The notes under the pieces are model-generated. The model searched no databases and was not told where the DNA came from. It saw nothing but the letters and a program-made list of their open reading frames with translations. From contig JARGFM010000001.1 in assembly GCA_029210725.1 (NCBI GenBank), positions 209,530-273,529 on the forward strand: 64,000 nucleotides of DNA. Direction: 5' to 3'. Below are positions 44,062 to 53,165 of the stretch, one piece after another (position 1 is the stretch's first letter; every line of letters begins with the position of its first letter). Source of the stretch: Bacteroidales bacterium. GTDB taxonomy: Bacteria; Bacteroidota; Bacteroidia; Bacteroidales; GCA-2748055. Both the position numbers and the translations under genes were made by a program.

Positions 44062-44394
44062 GAGCTCACAAAATTTTTAGTGTATTACGCTGGTTTATTG
44101 AGTTTTAACTAGACTGTTATTTGTTTCACAAAATGAAAGGGTAAAATTAGAATTTCGATGTGAATCTTATAACAACAAAAGTCATAATTTATCACTGAGA
44201 GCCAATAAATACTCAATCTAAATAGGAAACTGTGCTTATCTGCTATCAGTAAACCGCTTAGATCCTTCCATTAAAAATAGCAACAGGGTAAAATACCTTC
44301 TATTTTTGAAATATTTGAAAATTAACTAAGGAATTAGTTGCATAACTAAGTATTTAGTTTTAATATTGTATGGAAATTAATAATCAGTGCCAAT
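44062..44394. other. AT-rich intergenic region between hndA and blaI
   Basis: A 333-base divergent control region with no coding frame worth calling. It holds a small dyad near the hydrogenase side (TTTCA-N5-TGAAA, 44124-44138) and two strong dyads next to the BlaI gene, listed separately. Nothing else with clear structure was seen. Confidence 0.6.
44324..44359. promoter_or_regulatory. Tandem dyad operator for the BlaI-family repressor
   Basis: Two perfect dyads of the form AACTAA-N4-TTAGTT lie at 44324-44339 and 44344-44359, centres 20 bp apart, about two helical turns. A -7-like TAATATTG follows at 44361-44368. The pattern and position fit binding by the BlaI-family product of the next gene. 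Confidence 0.75.
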
Positions 44395-44775
44395 ATGAAC
44401 ACACTCACCAAGGCAGAAGAACAGATTATGCAGATCCTCTGGGACGAAAAAGAGGGTTTTGTAAAGGACCTGCTGCAAAAATTCCCGGATCCCCGGCCAG
44501 CCTATAATACCGTGTCTACCATCATCAGAATCCTTGAAAAAAAGGGCTTCGTTGCTCATCGCAGCTTTGGTAAATCCCACCAGTACTATCCCCTTGTCAG
44601 CCGGGAAAAATACCGGAATGAACGCTTTTCCGGCCTGATGAAGGACTACTTCAACAACTCCATGAAACAGGTGCTCTCCCACTTTGGTTCCAACGGATCC
44701 CTGAGTATGAAGGAGGCCGATGAAATTATACATATGATGGAAGAGCTAAAACAAAAAAACGGGACCTATGAATAA
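44395..44775 (+). CDS. BlaI/MecI/CopY-family transcriptional repressor
   Basis: A 126-residue winged-helix repressor. TKAEEQIMQILWDEKEGFVKDLLQKF and YNTVSTIIRILEKKGFVAHRSFGKSHQYYPLVS are the BlaI DNA-binding domain, followed by a dimerisation helix pair. It overlaps the M56 peptidase gene by 8 bases. Control is likely through cleavage triggered by that membrane peptidase, with the two dyads upstream as operator. No beta-lactamase is near. Confidence 0.92.
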   Translation: MNTLTKAEEQIMQILWDEKEGFVKDLLQKFPDPRPAYNTVSTIIRILEKKGFVAHRSFGKSHQYYPLVSREKYRNERFSGLMKDYFNNSMKQVLSHFGSNGSLSMKEADEIIHMMEELKQKNGTYE

Positions 44776-46081
44776 CTTGTTTGCCTACCTGGTGGAGCTT
44801 AATATCTCCCTGATGATCCTTTTTGTGGCCTACAAACTGTTCTTCGAGAAGGATAAAAACTTTACGGTCAGGCGGATTTATCTTCTTGGAGTGCTAACCC
44901 TGCCCGTGATTCTTCCATTTATACCCGACTCCATAAGAATGCCGGTGGCCCGGATGGCACCCATCTCCATTTCACTGGAAGAAGTTACCGTTCTTGGGTC
45001 AGCTTCAGCAACAGGGGGAGACAGCTCCATATCTTTCACCGGTCTGTTCCTGTTGATCTATCTCTTCATTCTGGCCCTGGGAATTCTTAAAGTATTCATT
45101 CAGCTTACGCGTATTGGCCATATTATACTACGTGCGAAAAGATTCACCCTGAACGGGACCCCCCTGCTTGCAAGCAAAGCCCTGCATGCAAGTTCTTTCT
45201 TTGGCTATATCTTTATCGATCCTGCCTGTGCAAGCGAGCATTCGATCTCTCACATCCTGGAGCACGAAAATATTCATAAACGGGAATGGCACTCTGTGGA
45301 CCGTATTCTCCTGGAAATCTTTGTTATAGTCAACTGGTTTAATCCGGTAGCCTGGATGTTCCGGAGATCAGTCATTGAAAACCTGGAATACCTGGCCGAC
45401 TCAGCAGTCCTGCGCAAAGGCACCGACCCAACTAAATACCAGTTATCCATATTAAACCAATATATAGGAAGCGCTTCTATTTCAAATCAATTTAGTAGTC
45501 AAATTAAAAACCGAATCAACATGCTAAACAAGAATTATAAACTGGGAAGCAGATGGAAACTTGTTCTGCTGCTCCCGCTAACCGTTATTGCCTTCCTTGT
45601 CGTATCCTGTACAGATAAAGATGCGCCCATCCAGGCCATCGAACCGGCGGAAGAAATATCCGCAGATATGCCAGAGGAAGAAGTCTTTTATGTGGTCGAG
45701 GAAATGCCAACATTCAACGGCGAGGAGGCCATCGAATTCCGAAGGTATATCGCCCAGAACCTCATCTATCCCCCTGAAGCTGCCGAACAGGGAGCAACAG
45801 GAAAAATCTTGATTAATTTCATTGTAACAAAAGAAGGAAAGGTGGAGGTTCCTGACCAGGAAACTATGGCCAAGATAGAAGGTAAAGAGCTTGGCGAAGT
45901 AGTCGTGACAGCTTATTCCAGCTATGAAGGTCAAGATGAGCCGGAAGAACAATATATACAGATGCTAAAGGACGAAGTAAAGCGGGTTGTACTCTCTTCC
46001 CCCGACTGGGTACCAGGTAAACAGAGAGGGAAAGCGGTAGATGTATTATTTACCTTTCCTGTTAATTTCGTTTTACAATAA
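44768..46081 (+). CDS. BlaR1-like M56 membrane peptidase fused to a TonB C-terminal domain
   Basis: A 437-residue protein. Residues 1-280 hold four membrane helices and the M56 peptidase site H166-E-N-I-H170, followed by EYLADSAVL, as in BlaR1. A fourth helix (LVLLLPLTVIAFLVVSC) leads to a periplasmic tail ending in a TonB C-terminal fold: EMPTFNGEEAIEFRRYIAQNLIYPPEA...GKILINF, and GKQRGKAVDVLFTFPVNFVLQ. Between these halves is an insert of about 35 residues containing GKELGEVVVTAY, like the plug start of SusC-type receptors. It probably senses an envelope signal and cleaves or inactivates the BlaI-like repressor; the TonB part may touch an outer-membrane receptor. Confidence 0.88.
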   Translation: MNNLFAYLVELNISLMILFVAYKLFFEKDKNFTVRRIYLLGVLTLPVILPFIPDSIRMPVARMAPISISLEEVTVLGSASATGGDSSISFTGLFLLIYLFILALGILKVFIQLTRIGHIILRAKRFTLNGTPLLASKALHASSFFGYIFIDPACASEHSISHILEHENIHKREWHSVDRILLEIFVIVNWFNPVAWMFRRSVIENLEYLADSAVLRKGTDPTKYQLSILNQYIGSASISNQFSSQIKNRINMLNKNYKLGSRWKLVLLLPLTVIAFLVVSCTDKDAPIQAIEPAEEISADMPEEEVFYVVEEMPTFNGEEAIEFRRYIAQNLIYPPEAAEQGATGKILINFIVTKEGKVEVPDQETMAKIEGKELGEVVVTAYSSYEGQDEPEEQYIQMLKDEVKRVVLSSPDWVPGKQRGKAVDVLFTFPVNFVLQ

Positions 46082-46090
46082 ACCCTTAAG

Positions 46091-46127
46091 AAAGACCGCG
46101 TGCAAGCTGCCTCGCGGTCTTTTTTTG
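46091..46127 (+). terminator. Rho-independent terminator after the M56-TonB gene
   Basis: AAAGACCGCG (46091-46100) pairs with CGCGGTCTTT (46113-46122) around a 12-base loop and runs into T to 46127. It ends 5 bases before the next ATG. Confidence 0.88.
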
Positions 46128-46131
46128 ATCC

Positions 46132-47451
46132 ATGAAAAAGACCCGTTGTTTTTTTCCAGCCCTTACGCTTTTACTCTTTTCAGGGTGTTTAACAGAGGCT
46201 CAGGAAAATCTTCCCGAACTATATTATTCGGGCCATTATCAGCACGTAATCGATGGTTCGGCCGCTTTAATAGCCTCGGGCGACACTGCCTTGAACACTT
46301 ATTATCTGAAGGCGCTCGCTGAGACCCAGCTGGGGCATCCCCTTGAAGCCATCGGAACCCTTCATCTTGCATTGTTGATCCATCCGGGCGAACAAAGAAT
46401 CATCCGGATGCTGGCCAGACAATATTTTGAAGCCGGCAACTATGTTCAGGCTCGCAAAGGCTATAAGGACCTTGTCAGGGAGGACAGCACAGATGTCTCT
46501 TCCTGGTTAATGCTGGCAGAGATGGCTTCCTACGGACAAAAATTTGATGAAGCGACCGAGGCCCTGAACCGGGTGCTTGCCATAGATACCATGAACCTGA
46601 GCAGCCTGATGATGATGGGGGATATTCTTAACAGGCATAACAACAGTGGTGCGGTCATCTATTACGAACGGGCCTATCGCCTCTACCCCGATAATCAGAA
46701 AGCAGCCTATGCGCTGGGAAACTGGTACATTCAGGCAAAAGAAGCATGGAAAGCCATTCCCCTTTGTGAACATATGTTGCAGATCGACAGCATGAGCATC
46801 AGGTTCAGTAAGCTTTTAGGATACGCCCATTACAAAATTAACAATCCGGGGAAAGCCGTTCAATGGCTCTCGTATGCAGTATCCCTGGGCGATTCCACAT
46901 CGTTCACCTTTAAATTCAAAGGGATTTCTCAATACCTGCTGGTCGATTTCGCAGGTGCTATCGAAACACTGGGCCAGGCTGTGGGAAAAGACAGCCTGGA
47001 TGCAGAGGTCCACTTCTTCCTGGGAGCCTGTCTGGCTAACACTACCAGAAAAAAAGAAGCTATGGATCACCTGGAAAAATCGCTCCGTCTGATGCAACCC
47101 GATCCTTCGGTATTGTCACGCATCTATTCGGAACAGGGTAATATCAAACGACTCGAAATGGAGTATGAGGAAGCTTATTCCCTGTATGCAAAAGCCTGGG
47201 AAAGCGATACTACCAATGCCATGTCACTCTATTTCATGGCTTCTATCCTGGATAACAGTCTGCATCTTTCCAAAGAAGCCCTGGTGGATTATCAACGTTT
47301 TATCCAGGCCCTGGACCGGCTTCCTGAAAAGACTGAAACCAATCAGTCACTTTCTGTAAGAGTCATTGTGGAGGACCGGATCCTTTCCCTGAAAGAGGAG
47401 TTGTTTTTCAGGGACGAACAATTAACTGCATCCGGATCGAAGCTGTCTTGA
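46132..47451 (+). CDS. TPR-repeat lipoprotein
   Basis: A 439-residue protein with a lipoprotein-like signal (ALTLLLFSGC, lipobox FSGC) and about ten tetratricopeptide-like repeats, e.g. ALAETQLGHPLEAIGTLHLALLIHP and LMLAEMASYGQKFDEATEALNRVLAID. Such proteins scaffold envelope complexes; the partner is unknown. It starts right after the terminator, so it either uses a promoter within that hairpin region or depends on read-through. Confidence 0.82.
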   Translation: MKKTRCFFPALTLLLFSGCLTEAQENLPELYYSGHYQHVIDGSAALIASGDTALNTYYLKALAETQLGHPLEAIGTLHLALLIHPGEQRIIRMLARQYFEAGNYVQARKGYKDLVREDSTDVSSWLMLAEMASYGQKFDEATEALNRVLAIDTMNLSSLMMMGDILNRHNNSGAVIYYERAYRLYPDNQKAAYALGNWYIQAKEAWKAIPLCEHMLQIDSMSIRFSKLLGYAHYKINNPGKAVQWLSYAVSLGDSTSFTFKFKGISQYLLVDFAGAIETLGQAVGKDSLDAEVHFFLGACLANTTRKKEAMDHLEKSLRLMQPDPSVLSRIYSEQGNIKRLEMEYEEAYSLYAKAWESDTTNAMSLYFMASILDNSLHLSKEALVDYQRFIQALDRLPEKTETNQSLSVRVIVEDRILSLKEELFFRDEQLTASGSKLS

Positions 47452-47499
47452 TAAATCCATATTAATTCATAACATTTGTATCTGGTAAATCCAAGTGGT

Positions 47500-47976
47500 A
47501 TGGAAACATCCATTGTTCAATTAATCCAGGGAATGCTGGCCCCGGGACTGATGATTTCGGCTTGTGGCCTTCTTCTGCTAGGCATGAACAACAAGTACAG
47601 CCTGGTTGTAAACCGGATCAGGCTGCTCAATGAGGAGAAGCGGAAAATTTTTCATCAGGAGCTGATTGATGACAATGACAGCAACCGCTTAAATAATATT
47701 GAGCTCCAGATCAGCCATCTCATTGAACGTATCTGGCTGGTTCGAAACGCTGTTTTCAGCTATTCACTGGCAGTGGCCCTTTTTATTGTTAGCTCTGTAT
47801 TGATTGGCCTTACCATTAAGAAAAACACCCCTTCGTTTGACTGGTTGATTATTGCCTTTTTTTACGCCGGTATGTTCGCTGTTTTTGTGGGAATCATTTT
47901 CGCTGCCATTGAGGTCTGGAAAGGATACCGTATCGTGAAAATTGAGATTTCCGAGGTCTATAAACCCATCAATTAA
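47500..47976 (+). CDS. DUF2721 membrane protein
   Basis: A 158-residue protein with three hydrophobic helices, the first at LIQGMLAPGLMISACGLLLLGM, followed by the charged NRIRLLNEEKRKIFHQEL and two C-terminal helices. The layout and the NKYSLVVNRIRLLNEE segment fit DUF2721, a family without known function. ATG 47500 is chosen over TTG 47476. Confidence 0.78.
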   Translation: METSIVQLIQGMLAPGLMISACGLLLLGMNNKYSLVVNRIRLLNEEKRKIFHQELIDDNDSNRLNNIELQISHLIERIWLVRNAVFSYSLAVALFIVSSVLIGLTIKKNTPSFDWLIIAFFYAGMFAVFVGIIFAAIEVWKGYRIVKIEISEVYKPIN

Positions 47977-48046
47977 GGATTGCCGGACCACCCGCTTTGT
48001 GCACTTAACTGATGGTTCCGCATGGAGTTTATTCCATAAAAAGCCT

Positions 48047-48054
48047 TATTTTTG
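48047..48054 (+). promoter_or_regulatory. Candidate -7 element for the START-like/receptor operon
   Basis: TATTTTTG matches TAnnTTTG. It lies 8 bases before ATG 48062 and 17 before ATG 48071, so transcription would start at or very near the first ATG; this favours ATG 48071 or a leaderless message. Confidence 0.5.
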
Positions 48055-48061
48055 GTTAAGC

Positions 48062-48451
48062 ATGCCTATCATGAAAGAACTTCGCAAATATTATCGTATC
48101 AAAGGAAGCCCCGAAGAGATTTATGCCGCCCTCACCAATCCTTTTGCCATCAGCCTGTGGACCGGAAGCAAGGCTGAAATGTCAGAAGAACCGGGTTCTG
48201 ACTTTTCGCTCTTCGAAGGTGATATTGAAGGAGTCAATATCGCTTTTGAGAAGGACAGCAAGATCGTACAGGAATGGTTTTTCGGCGATCAGGAGGAGAA
48301 ATCCATCGTGACCATTACCCTTCGTCCAGACCGGCATTATACCAGAATCGAACTGCACCATATCCATATCCCCGATGAAGCATATGAAGATATGGTCCTT
48401 GGCTGGGACATATACTATTTTGGCGGACTGAAGGATTTTTTTGAAAAGTAA
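48062..48451 (+). CDS. START-like/AHSA1-type domain protein
   Basis: A 129-residue SRPBCC-fold protein: YRIKGSPEEIYAALTNPFAISLWTG at the start, the middle strands DFSLFEGDIEGVNIAFEKDSKIVQEWFF, and a final long helix DMVLGWDIYYFGGLKDFFEK. This is the START-like domain common in Bacteroidota as a stand-alone protein of unknown ligand. ATG 48071 could be the true start. It lies 5 bases before the giant receptor gene, so they are likely co-transcribed. Confidence 0.8.
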   Translation: MPIMKELRKYYRIKGSPEEIYAALTNPFAISLWTGSKAEMSEEPGSDFSLFEGDIEGVNIAFEKDSKIVQEWFFGDQEEKSIVTITLRPDRHYTRIELHHIHIPDEAYEDMVLGWDIYYFGGLKDFFEK

Positions 48452-48456
48452 TCAGC

Positions 48457-51400
48457 ATGTTTCTGAAAAGATATTTTCTGGTTCTTCTCATTTTCCTGCT
48501 TCCAATCGCACTTACAGGCAGGAGTCTGGATGAGATCAAAAGAAGTGGAAAAATCTTTGTGGCTTTTACCGAAACAGATCTGAAGAACATCAATTACGAC
48601 CTTGCCCGGGAGCTTGCCCGTTATCTCAATGTGGAGCTGATCGAGGTCCCCATAGAATGGGATCAGGTCTTCATGCGTAACGGCACCATTCCCCCCGGCC
48701 TGGAAACCGATCCCGAACTCCGGTACACTCCGGATGCTCTTAAAAAAGCCGATATCATCTGCTCTACTTTTACGATCATGGAGTGGCGAAAAAAACTGTT
48801 CGGTTTTGCCGAAACCATGCTTTCGGCCGAACTCCTGATGATCCACAAGAATGAGGAAACTCCCGGGAGTTTTGAAGATCTTTCCAATAAACGGATTGCT
48901 TACACGGGAAGTACCACCTTTGAACAGCACCTTAAAGAGATTAATGCAACACTGGGGGAGCAGATGCAACTGGTCAGGACGCGATCCAGTGAGGAAACGA
49001 AGCGTTTGCTGGAAGAGGGCCGTGTTTATGGAATTGTATTGGACGCCGATGAGGCCCTGAATTTTAATGCAAATAGTGAGCAGAGATATAAAATAGCATA
49101 TCCCATCAGTGATATTACCCGGACTGCATGGGCCGTGGAAAAAAACAATCCGCTTATCCAGGAGGTGGAGAATTTCTTTGAGACCATTGCCAGCAATGGG
49201 GTCCTGGATGAACTCTTCTACAAGCGTTTTGGAATCACCTATAATTCCTATGTGGACCGGCTCAGCAAGAACCTGAAGACAGAGCGGTATCACCGGAGCC
49301 TGGACGAAATCCTTGCCTCCCGGAAACTGGTTGTGGCCCTCCGGGACCGGGACTTTGTCTACCATGAAAACGGACAGAAGCAATTTATGCATGCCCTGGC
49401 GGAGGAATTTGCCGACTACCTGGGAGTTTCGCTCGAATTTGTGGTGACTCCCAACTTCGAAAAGTACTGGGAAAATGAAGAAGGGGAAGTAATACGGGAC
49501 TCCGCCTACACCCCGGAGTGGTTTTATTATTTTGATCTCGCCTGTGAGACCATTGCACCACTCGCCTGGAGGGCCAACAAGGTGAATATGATCCCCGTCT
49601 ATCGGAGTGCATACACGGTGGTGGCCAGAAAAGAAGCGGAGATTGAGACCCTGGACGATCTGAATAATTTCCGTGGGGTAACGGGTAGCGAAACGGTTTA
49701 TGAAGATATCCTGAAAAAAAACGGAATCACCAACTACTATTGTGAGAATATCAACAACTTCATTCCAGATGTGCTTTCGGGAAAAGCCGACTATACCATT
49801 ATCTATAATGCATTCAGCGAATTGTCGGCATACCCCGGCCTGGAAGCAAAACTGGAACTGGGTAGTGTGGATATCTGCTGGGCACTGCGGAAGGACCAGC
49901 CGGAACTCCAGAAAGAGCTCGAAAAATTCATCCACAGATCACAGCAACAGGGTTTGATAGGAATACTGGTCAAGGCACTCCGGGGAAATACATTGCAGGC
50001 GCCTGAGGCTTTTATTAACAGCTATTATGAGAGTTTCCAGACCGGACAGTTACCCTATGTGAATTACGGCGCCGACGACGGGCTCCCACAGGAAGATATC
50101 TTCTCCATCTTTCAGGATCAAAAAGGTTATATGTGGTTTGGTACAAATTCAGGGGCCGTCAGGTATAATGGCAGGGAGATGATGGTATTTAACCATGAAC
50201 ATGGACTGCCCGGAAATTCGGTCCGGGATATTGAGCAGGACAGCAGCGGGACCATGTATTTTGCAACCACCAATGGAATTGCAAAATTTTACGGCGACTC
50301 AACTACTCATATCCTGTGGGAAGGTATCTCATTTCACCACATTTTTATAGATTCCAGAGATCAACGATGGTTTCTGGGAGATGATGGAATCTACCTGGAA
50401 GATCCTGAAGGAAATACCAGATATTTAAATGCCGAACACCCGGTATTGCCGGGGATTATTTACAGCATCACCGAAGACCCGGATACGAAAAATCTGCTTT
50501 TCGCCACCATCAAAGGGATTTTTATGTTTGATCCTTCCATGGAGCAGGTTTCACAACTGAGTGATACAGATTGTTTTTCGATTTATGTGGATATCAACGA
50601 CAGTATCTGGATATCGACCAAAAACGGACTTACCGTGACTCATCTTCCCGGCCTGATAGAGGACCGGCGCAATACGACCTTTTATAACCTGAATGACAGG
50701 CTGCAATTCCCTGTTCACATCATCTCAGATATTAGCAGCAATAAATTTGGCTCCATCTGGCTGGTTAGCGACTCCAGGATCATGCAGGTCATTTCCACCG
50801 ATCAGAAACCAATTATATACGAGCAGGAATTCGGAATAAAGAACAATAAGATTCTTTCTTTCCTGAGCGATCAGGAAGATAATCTCTGGATCGGCTTTTC
50901 GGGAGGGTTACAGCGTCTCACAAACCGAAAGGGTTTACGCAATTTTTTCCCGGGATCGATCAATAGTTATATCTATTCCGTTTTCCAGGATAAGGAACAG
51001 AGAATCTGGATCACCTCAGACAATGGCGCCTTTTACTTCCAGGATTCAAAACTGGTAAATTTTACCCCCAGGATTGGAACTGAGTATACCAAATTTACGG
51101 GAACCCTCCTGCCCAATCAAAACATTCTGCTTGCCAATACGAAGGGCTTATATGAGGTAAGCAGCACCAACCTGGAGGTCATCAGGCACAAACCCTTCAC
51201 TCAAATTACACATAGTGTGGAGAACATTTTTGTAAGCTCCAGGGGTGAAATATTCCTGCTCACGGGCATTAATGGTATTATCTACTATTTCACGGACTTC
51301 TATGCCCGGCCAAAGGAGTTAAAGAATAAGTATACGGCAAATATTTTTCAACTTATTGAGATGAACGGCCAGGTGGTGGGCGGCAATAATTCGGGCTTTG

Positions 51401-53100
51401 TTGCCTTCAGGGAAGAGGGGTTTGAATTTTTGCAGGAGACCGACTGTGGTATCTGGTCTCTTTACCAGGAGGGAGAAAACCTTTGGGTGGGTACAGATTG
51501 TGGAATCGGCCTGGTAAAAAACAGCCGATTCGAACAAATGGAACTGAGCACCTTTGATAGGGAAATGATGATCAAATCCATTCTGCCCGCCAAAAACAGG
51601 TCCTATCTCTGGCTGGGCACCAACAAAGGATTCAGTTACTTTAATACTGAGAAACTGGAGTTTGAATTTACGATCAATACCAAAGATGGGTTGAGCGGAG
51701 ACGAAATTACACCCGGTGGCCTTTTTATGGACAGCAATGATCTGCTTTGGGTGGGCACTTACCACGGCATCTCTAATTTTAATATCAAGGCGAAATCTAC
51801 CAAAAACTATACCCCGGTCTGCTATATCGAAAAAATCTATTTAAACGGGGACCGGATTGAGGCAGAATCGGGAAGGGCCTTTTCGCATAATGAAAACAAT
51901 TTCATATTTGAAATAAGCGCGCTCTCATTCACAGATGAAGCCTCTGTGGAATATGAATACTACCTGAGGGGAACCGGTAATGAATACTCGTCTTACCACA
52001 GGGGCAATGAATACAAAGCCGTTTATAACAACCTTCCTCCCGGCAAGTACGAATTCATTTATAAAGCAAAAGGGAAAAACAATATCTGGGGGTACACCGA
52101 AAAATTTGATTTTACTATCCGTAAAGCCTGGTATAATACCTGGGTATTCCGCATCCTGACTATTCTATTATTTATTTCAGGTACTTACTTGTTCTGTTTT
52201 CTAAGGATCAGAGCTATAAAATCCCAAAAAGACCGCCTGGAACAACAGGTCAGGGAGCGAACCCATGAGTTGGAGCTGGCCAATACGGAGATCGAGGCCC
52301 AGCGCGACTTTGCAAGATACCAGCGGGATCAGATTGCCCAGCAGCAGAAAGCAATTATGAGCAGCATTCAGTATGCGCAACGTATTCAGAATTCTTTGCT
52401 CCCCTCCGCGCATCTGCTTAAAACAAAACTTCCCGGGCACTTTATCCTGTTTAAACCCCGTGATATTGTCAGTGGGGATTTTTACTGGTTCAGCGAACAC
52501 AAGAACCACTACTATATTTCTGCAGCCGACTGCACGGGCCACGGGATTCCCGGAGCTTTTATGAGTATGTTAGGTATGGCTCTGATGAACGAGATCGTCC
52601 ATAAGTACCCGGATATTGATCCCGACAGCCTGCTCAATGAGCTGAGAAACCAGATTATTGAAACAATGCACCAGAAAGGAGATCCCAGTGCTGCCAAGGA
52701 TGGAATGGATATGGTGATCTGCAAGATTGACAAACATAAAAGCAGAATGCTTTTTGCCGGAGCCAACAACTCCCTCTATCATGTAAGAAATGGCCAGCTT
52801 ACCGAGTACAAGACCGACAAAATGCCTGTTAGCTATCATTTAAGCATGCAGCCCTTTACCAGACATGAAATCAATCTGGAACCAGGCGATCTGGTGTATC
52901 TTTTTTCGGATGGTTACGCAGACCAGTTCGGCGGACACAACGGGAAGAAATTCAAATACCTGCAGCTCAGAAATTTACTGGCCTCTGTCTCCCAAAAAGA
53001 GATGCCTGAGCAGGGACTACAGCTTGACCGGGAATTTGAACAGTGGAAAGGTGATTTGGATCAGATTGACGATGTGGTACTCATTGGCCTGAAATTCTGA
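48457..53100 (+). CDS. Giant receptor: two solute-binding domains, propeller, Y_Y_Y and SpoIIE/PP2C phosphatase
   Basis: A 1547-residue membrane receptor. After a signal peptide come two family 3 solute-binding (Venus flytrap) domains, about residues 25-262 (LDEIKRSGKIFVAF) and 284-525 (SLDEILASRKLVVAL). Residues 540-1105 hold about 14 Reg_prop blades (DIFSIFQDQKGYMWFGT, ILSFLSDQEDNLWIGF, TPGGLFMDSNDLLWVGT), enough for two seven-bladed propellers, then a Y_Y_Y domain (1126-1221), a membrane helix (1223-1250), a coiled coil and a SpoIIE/PP2C phosphatase (1302-1547) with its metal aspartates in SGDFYWF, DCTGHGIPG, FSDGYADQFGG and DDVVLIG. The likely job is ligand sensing outside and dephosphorylation of a regulator inside; ligand and target are unknown. 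Confidence 0.9.
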   Translation: MFLKRYFLVLLIFLLPIALTGRSLDEIKRSGKIFVAFTETDLKNINYDLARELARYLNVELIEVPIEWDQVFMRNGTIPPGLETDPELRYTPDALKKADIICSTFTIMEWRKKLFGFAETMLSAELLMIHKNEETPGSFEDLSNKRIAYTGSTTFEQHLKEINATLGEQMQLVRTRSSEETKRLLEEGRVYGIVLDADEALNFNANSEQRYKIAYPISDITRTAWAVEKNNPLIQEVENFFETIASNGVLDELFYKRFGITYNSYVDRLSKNLKTERYHRSLDEILASRKLVVALRDRDFVYHENGQKQFMHALAEEFADYLGVSLEFVVTPNFEKYWENEEGEVIRDSAYTPEWFYYFDLACETIAPLAWRANKVNMIPVYRSAYTVVARKEAEIETLDDLNNFRGVTGSETVYEDILKKNGITNYYCENINNFIPDVLSGKADYTIIYNAFSELSAYPGLEAKLELGSVDICWALRKDQPELQKELEKFIHRSQQQGLIGILVKALRGNTLQAPEAFINSYYESFQTGQLPYVNYGADDGLPQEDIFSIFQDQKGYMWFGTNSGAVRYNGREMMVFNHEHGLPGNSVRDIEQDSSGTMYFATTNGIAKFYGDSTTHILWEGISFHHIFIDSRDQRWFLGDDGIYLEDPEGNTRYLNAEHPVLPGIIYSITEDPDTKNLLFATIKGIFMFDPSMEQVSQLSDTDCFSIYVDINDSIWISTKNGLTVTHLPGLIEDRRNTTFYNLNDRLQFPVHIISDISSNKFGSIWLVSDSRIMQVISTDQKPIIYEQEFGIKNNKILSFLSDQEDNLWIGFSGGLQRLTNRKGLRNFFPGSINSYIYSVFQDKEQRIWITSDNGAFYFQDSKLVNFTPRIGTEYTKFTGTLLPNQNILLANTKGLYEVSSTNLEVIRHKPFTQITHSVENIFVSSRGEIFLLTGINGIIYYFTDFYARPKELKNKYTANIFQLIEMNGQVVGGNNSGFVAFREEGFEFLQETDCGIWSLYQEGENLWVGTDCGIGLVKNSRFEQMELSTFDREMMIKSILPAKNRSYLWLGTNKGFSYFNTEKLEFEFTINTKDGLSGDEITPGGLFMDSNDLLWVGTYHGISNFNIKAKSTKNYTPVCYIEKIYLNGDRIEAESGRAFSHNENNFIFEISALSFTDEASVEYEYYLRGTGNEYSSYHRGNEYKAVYNNLPPGKYEFIYKAKGKNNIWGYTEKFDFTIRKAWYNTWVFRILTILLFISGTYLFCFLRIRAIKSQKDRLEQQVRERTHELELANTEIEAQRDFARYQRDQIAQQQKAIMSSIQYAQRIQNSLLPSAHLLKTKLPGHFILFKPRDIVSGDFYWFSEHKNHYYISAADCTGHGIPGAFMSMLGMALMNEIVHKYPDIDPDSLLNELRNQIIETMHQKGDPSAAKDGMDMVICKIDKHKSRMLFAGANNSLYHVRNGQLTEYKTDKMPVSYHLSMQPFTRHEINLEPGDLVYLFSDGYADQFGGHNGKKFKYLQLRNLLASVSQKEMPEQGLQLDREFEQWKGDLDQIDDVVLIGLKF

Positions 53101-53165
53101 AACTAAGCCTGTAACTTTCCTGCAGATCATTCCGTCTTACCACCAAAACTATAAATCCAGAAAAA

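Noticed and set aside
44395-46081. Beta-lactam resistance module (BlaI-BlaR1)
   Set aside because: No beta-lactamase or penicillin-binding gene is adjacent and the sensor ends in a TonB domain instead of a penicillin-binding sensor domain.
47476-47499. Longer start (TTG 47476) for the DUF2721 protein
   Set aside because: The ATG at 47500 is the first ATG and the extra eight residues add no family-like sequence.
48415-49935. 506-codon minus-strand open frame
   Set aside because: It is antisense to the solute-binding part of the giant receptor and has no protein features.
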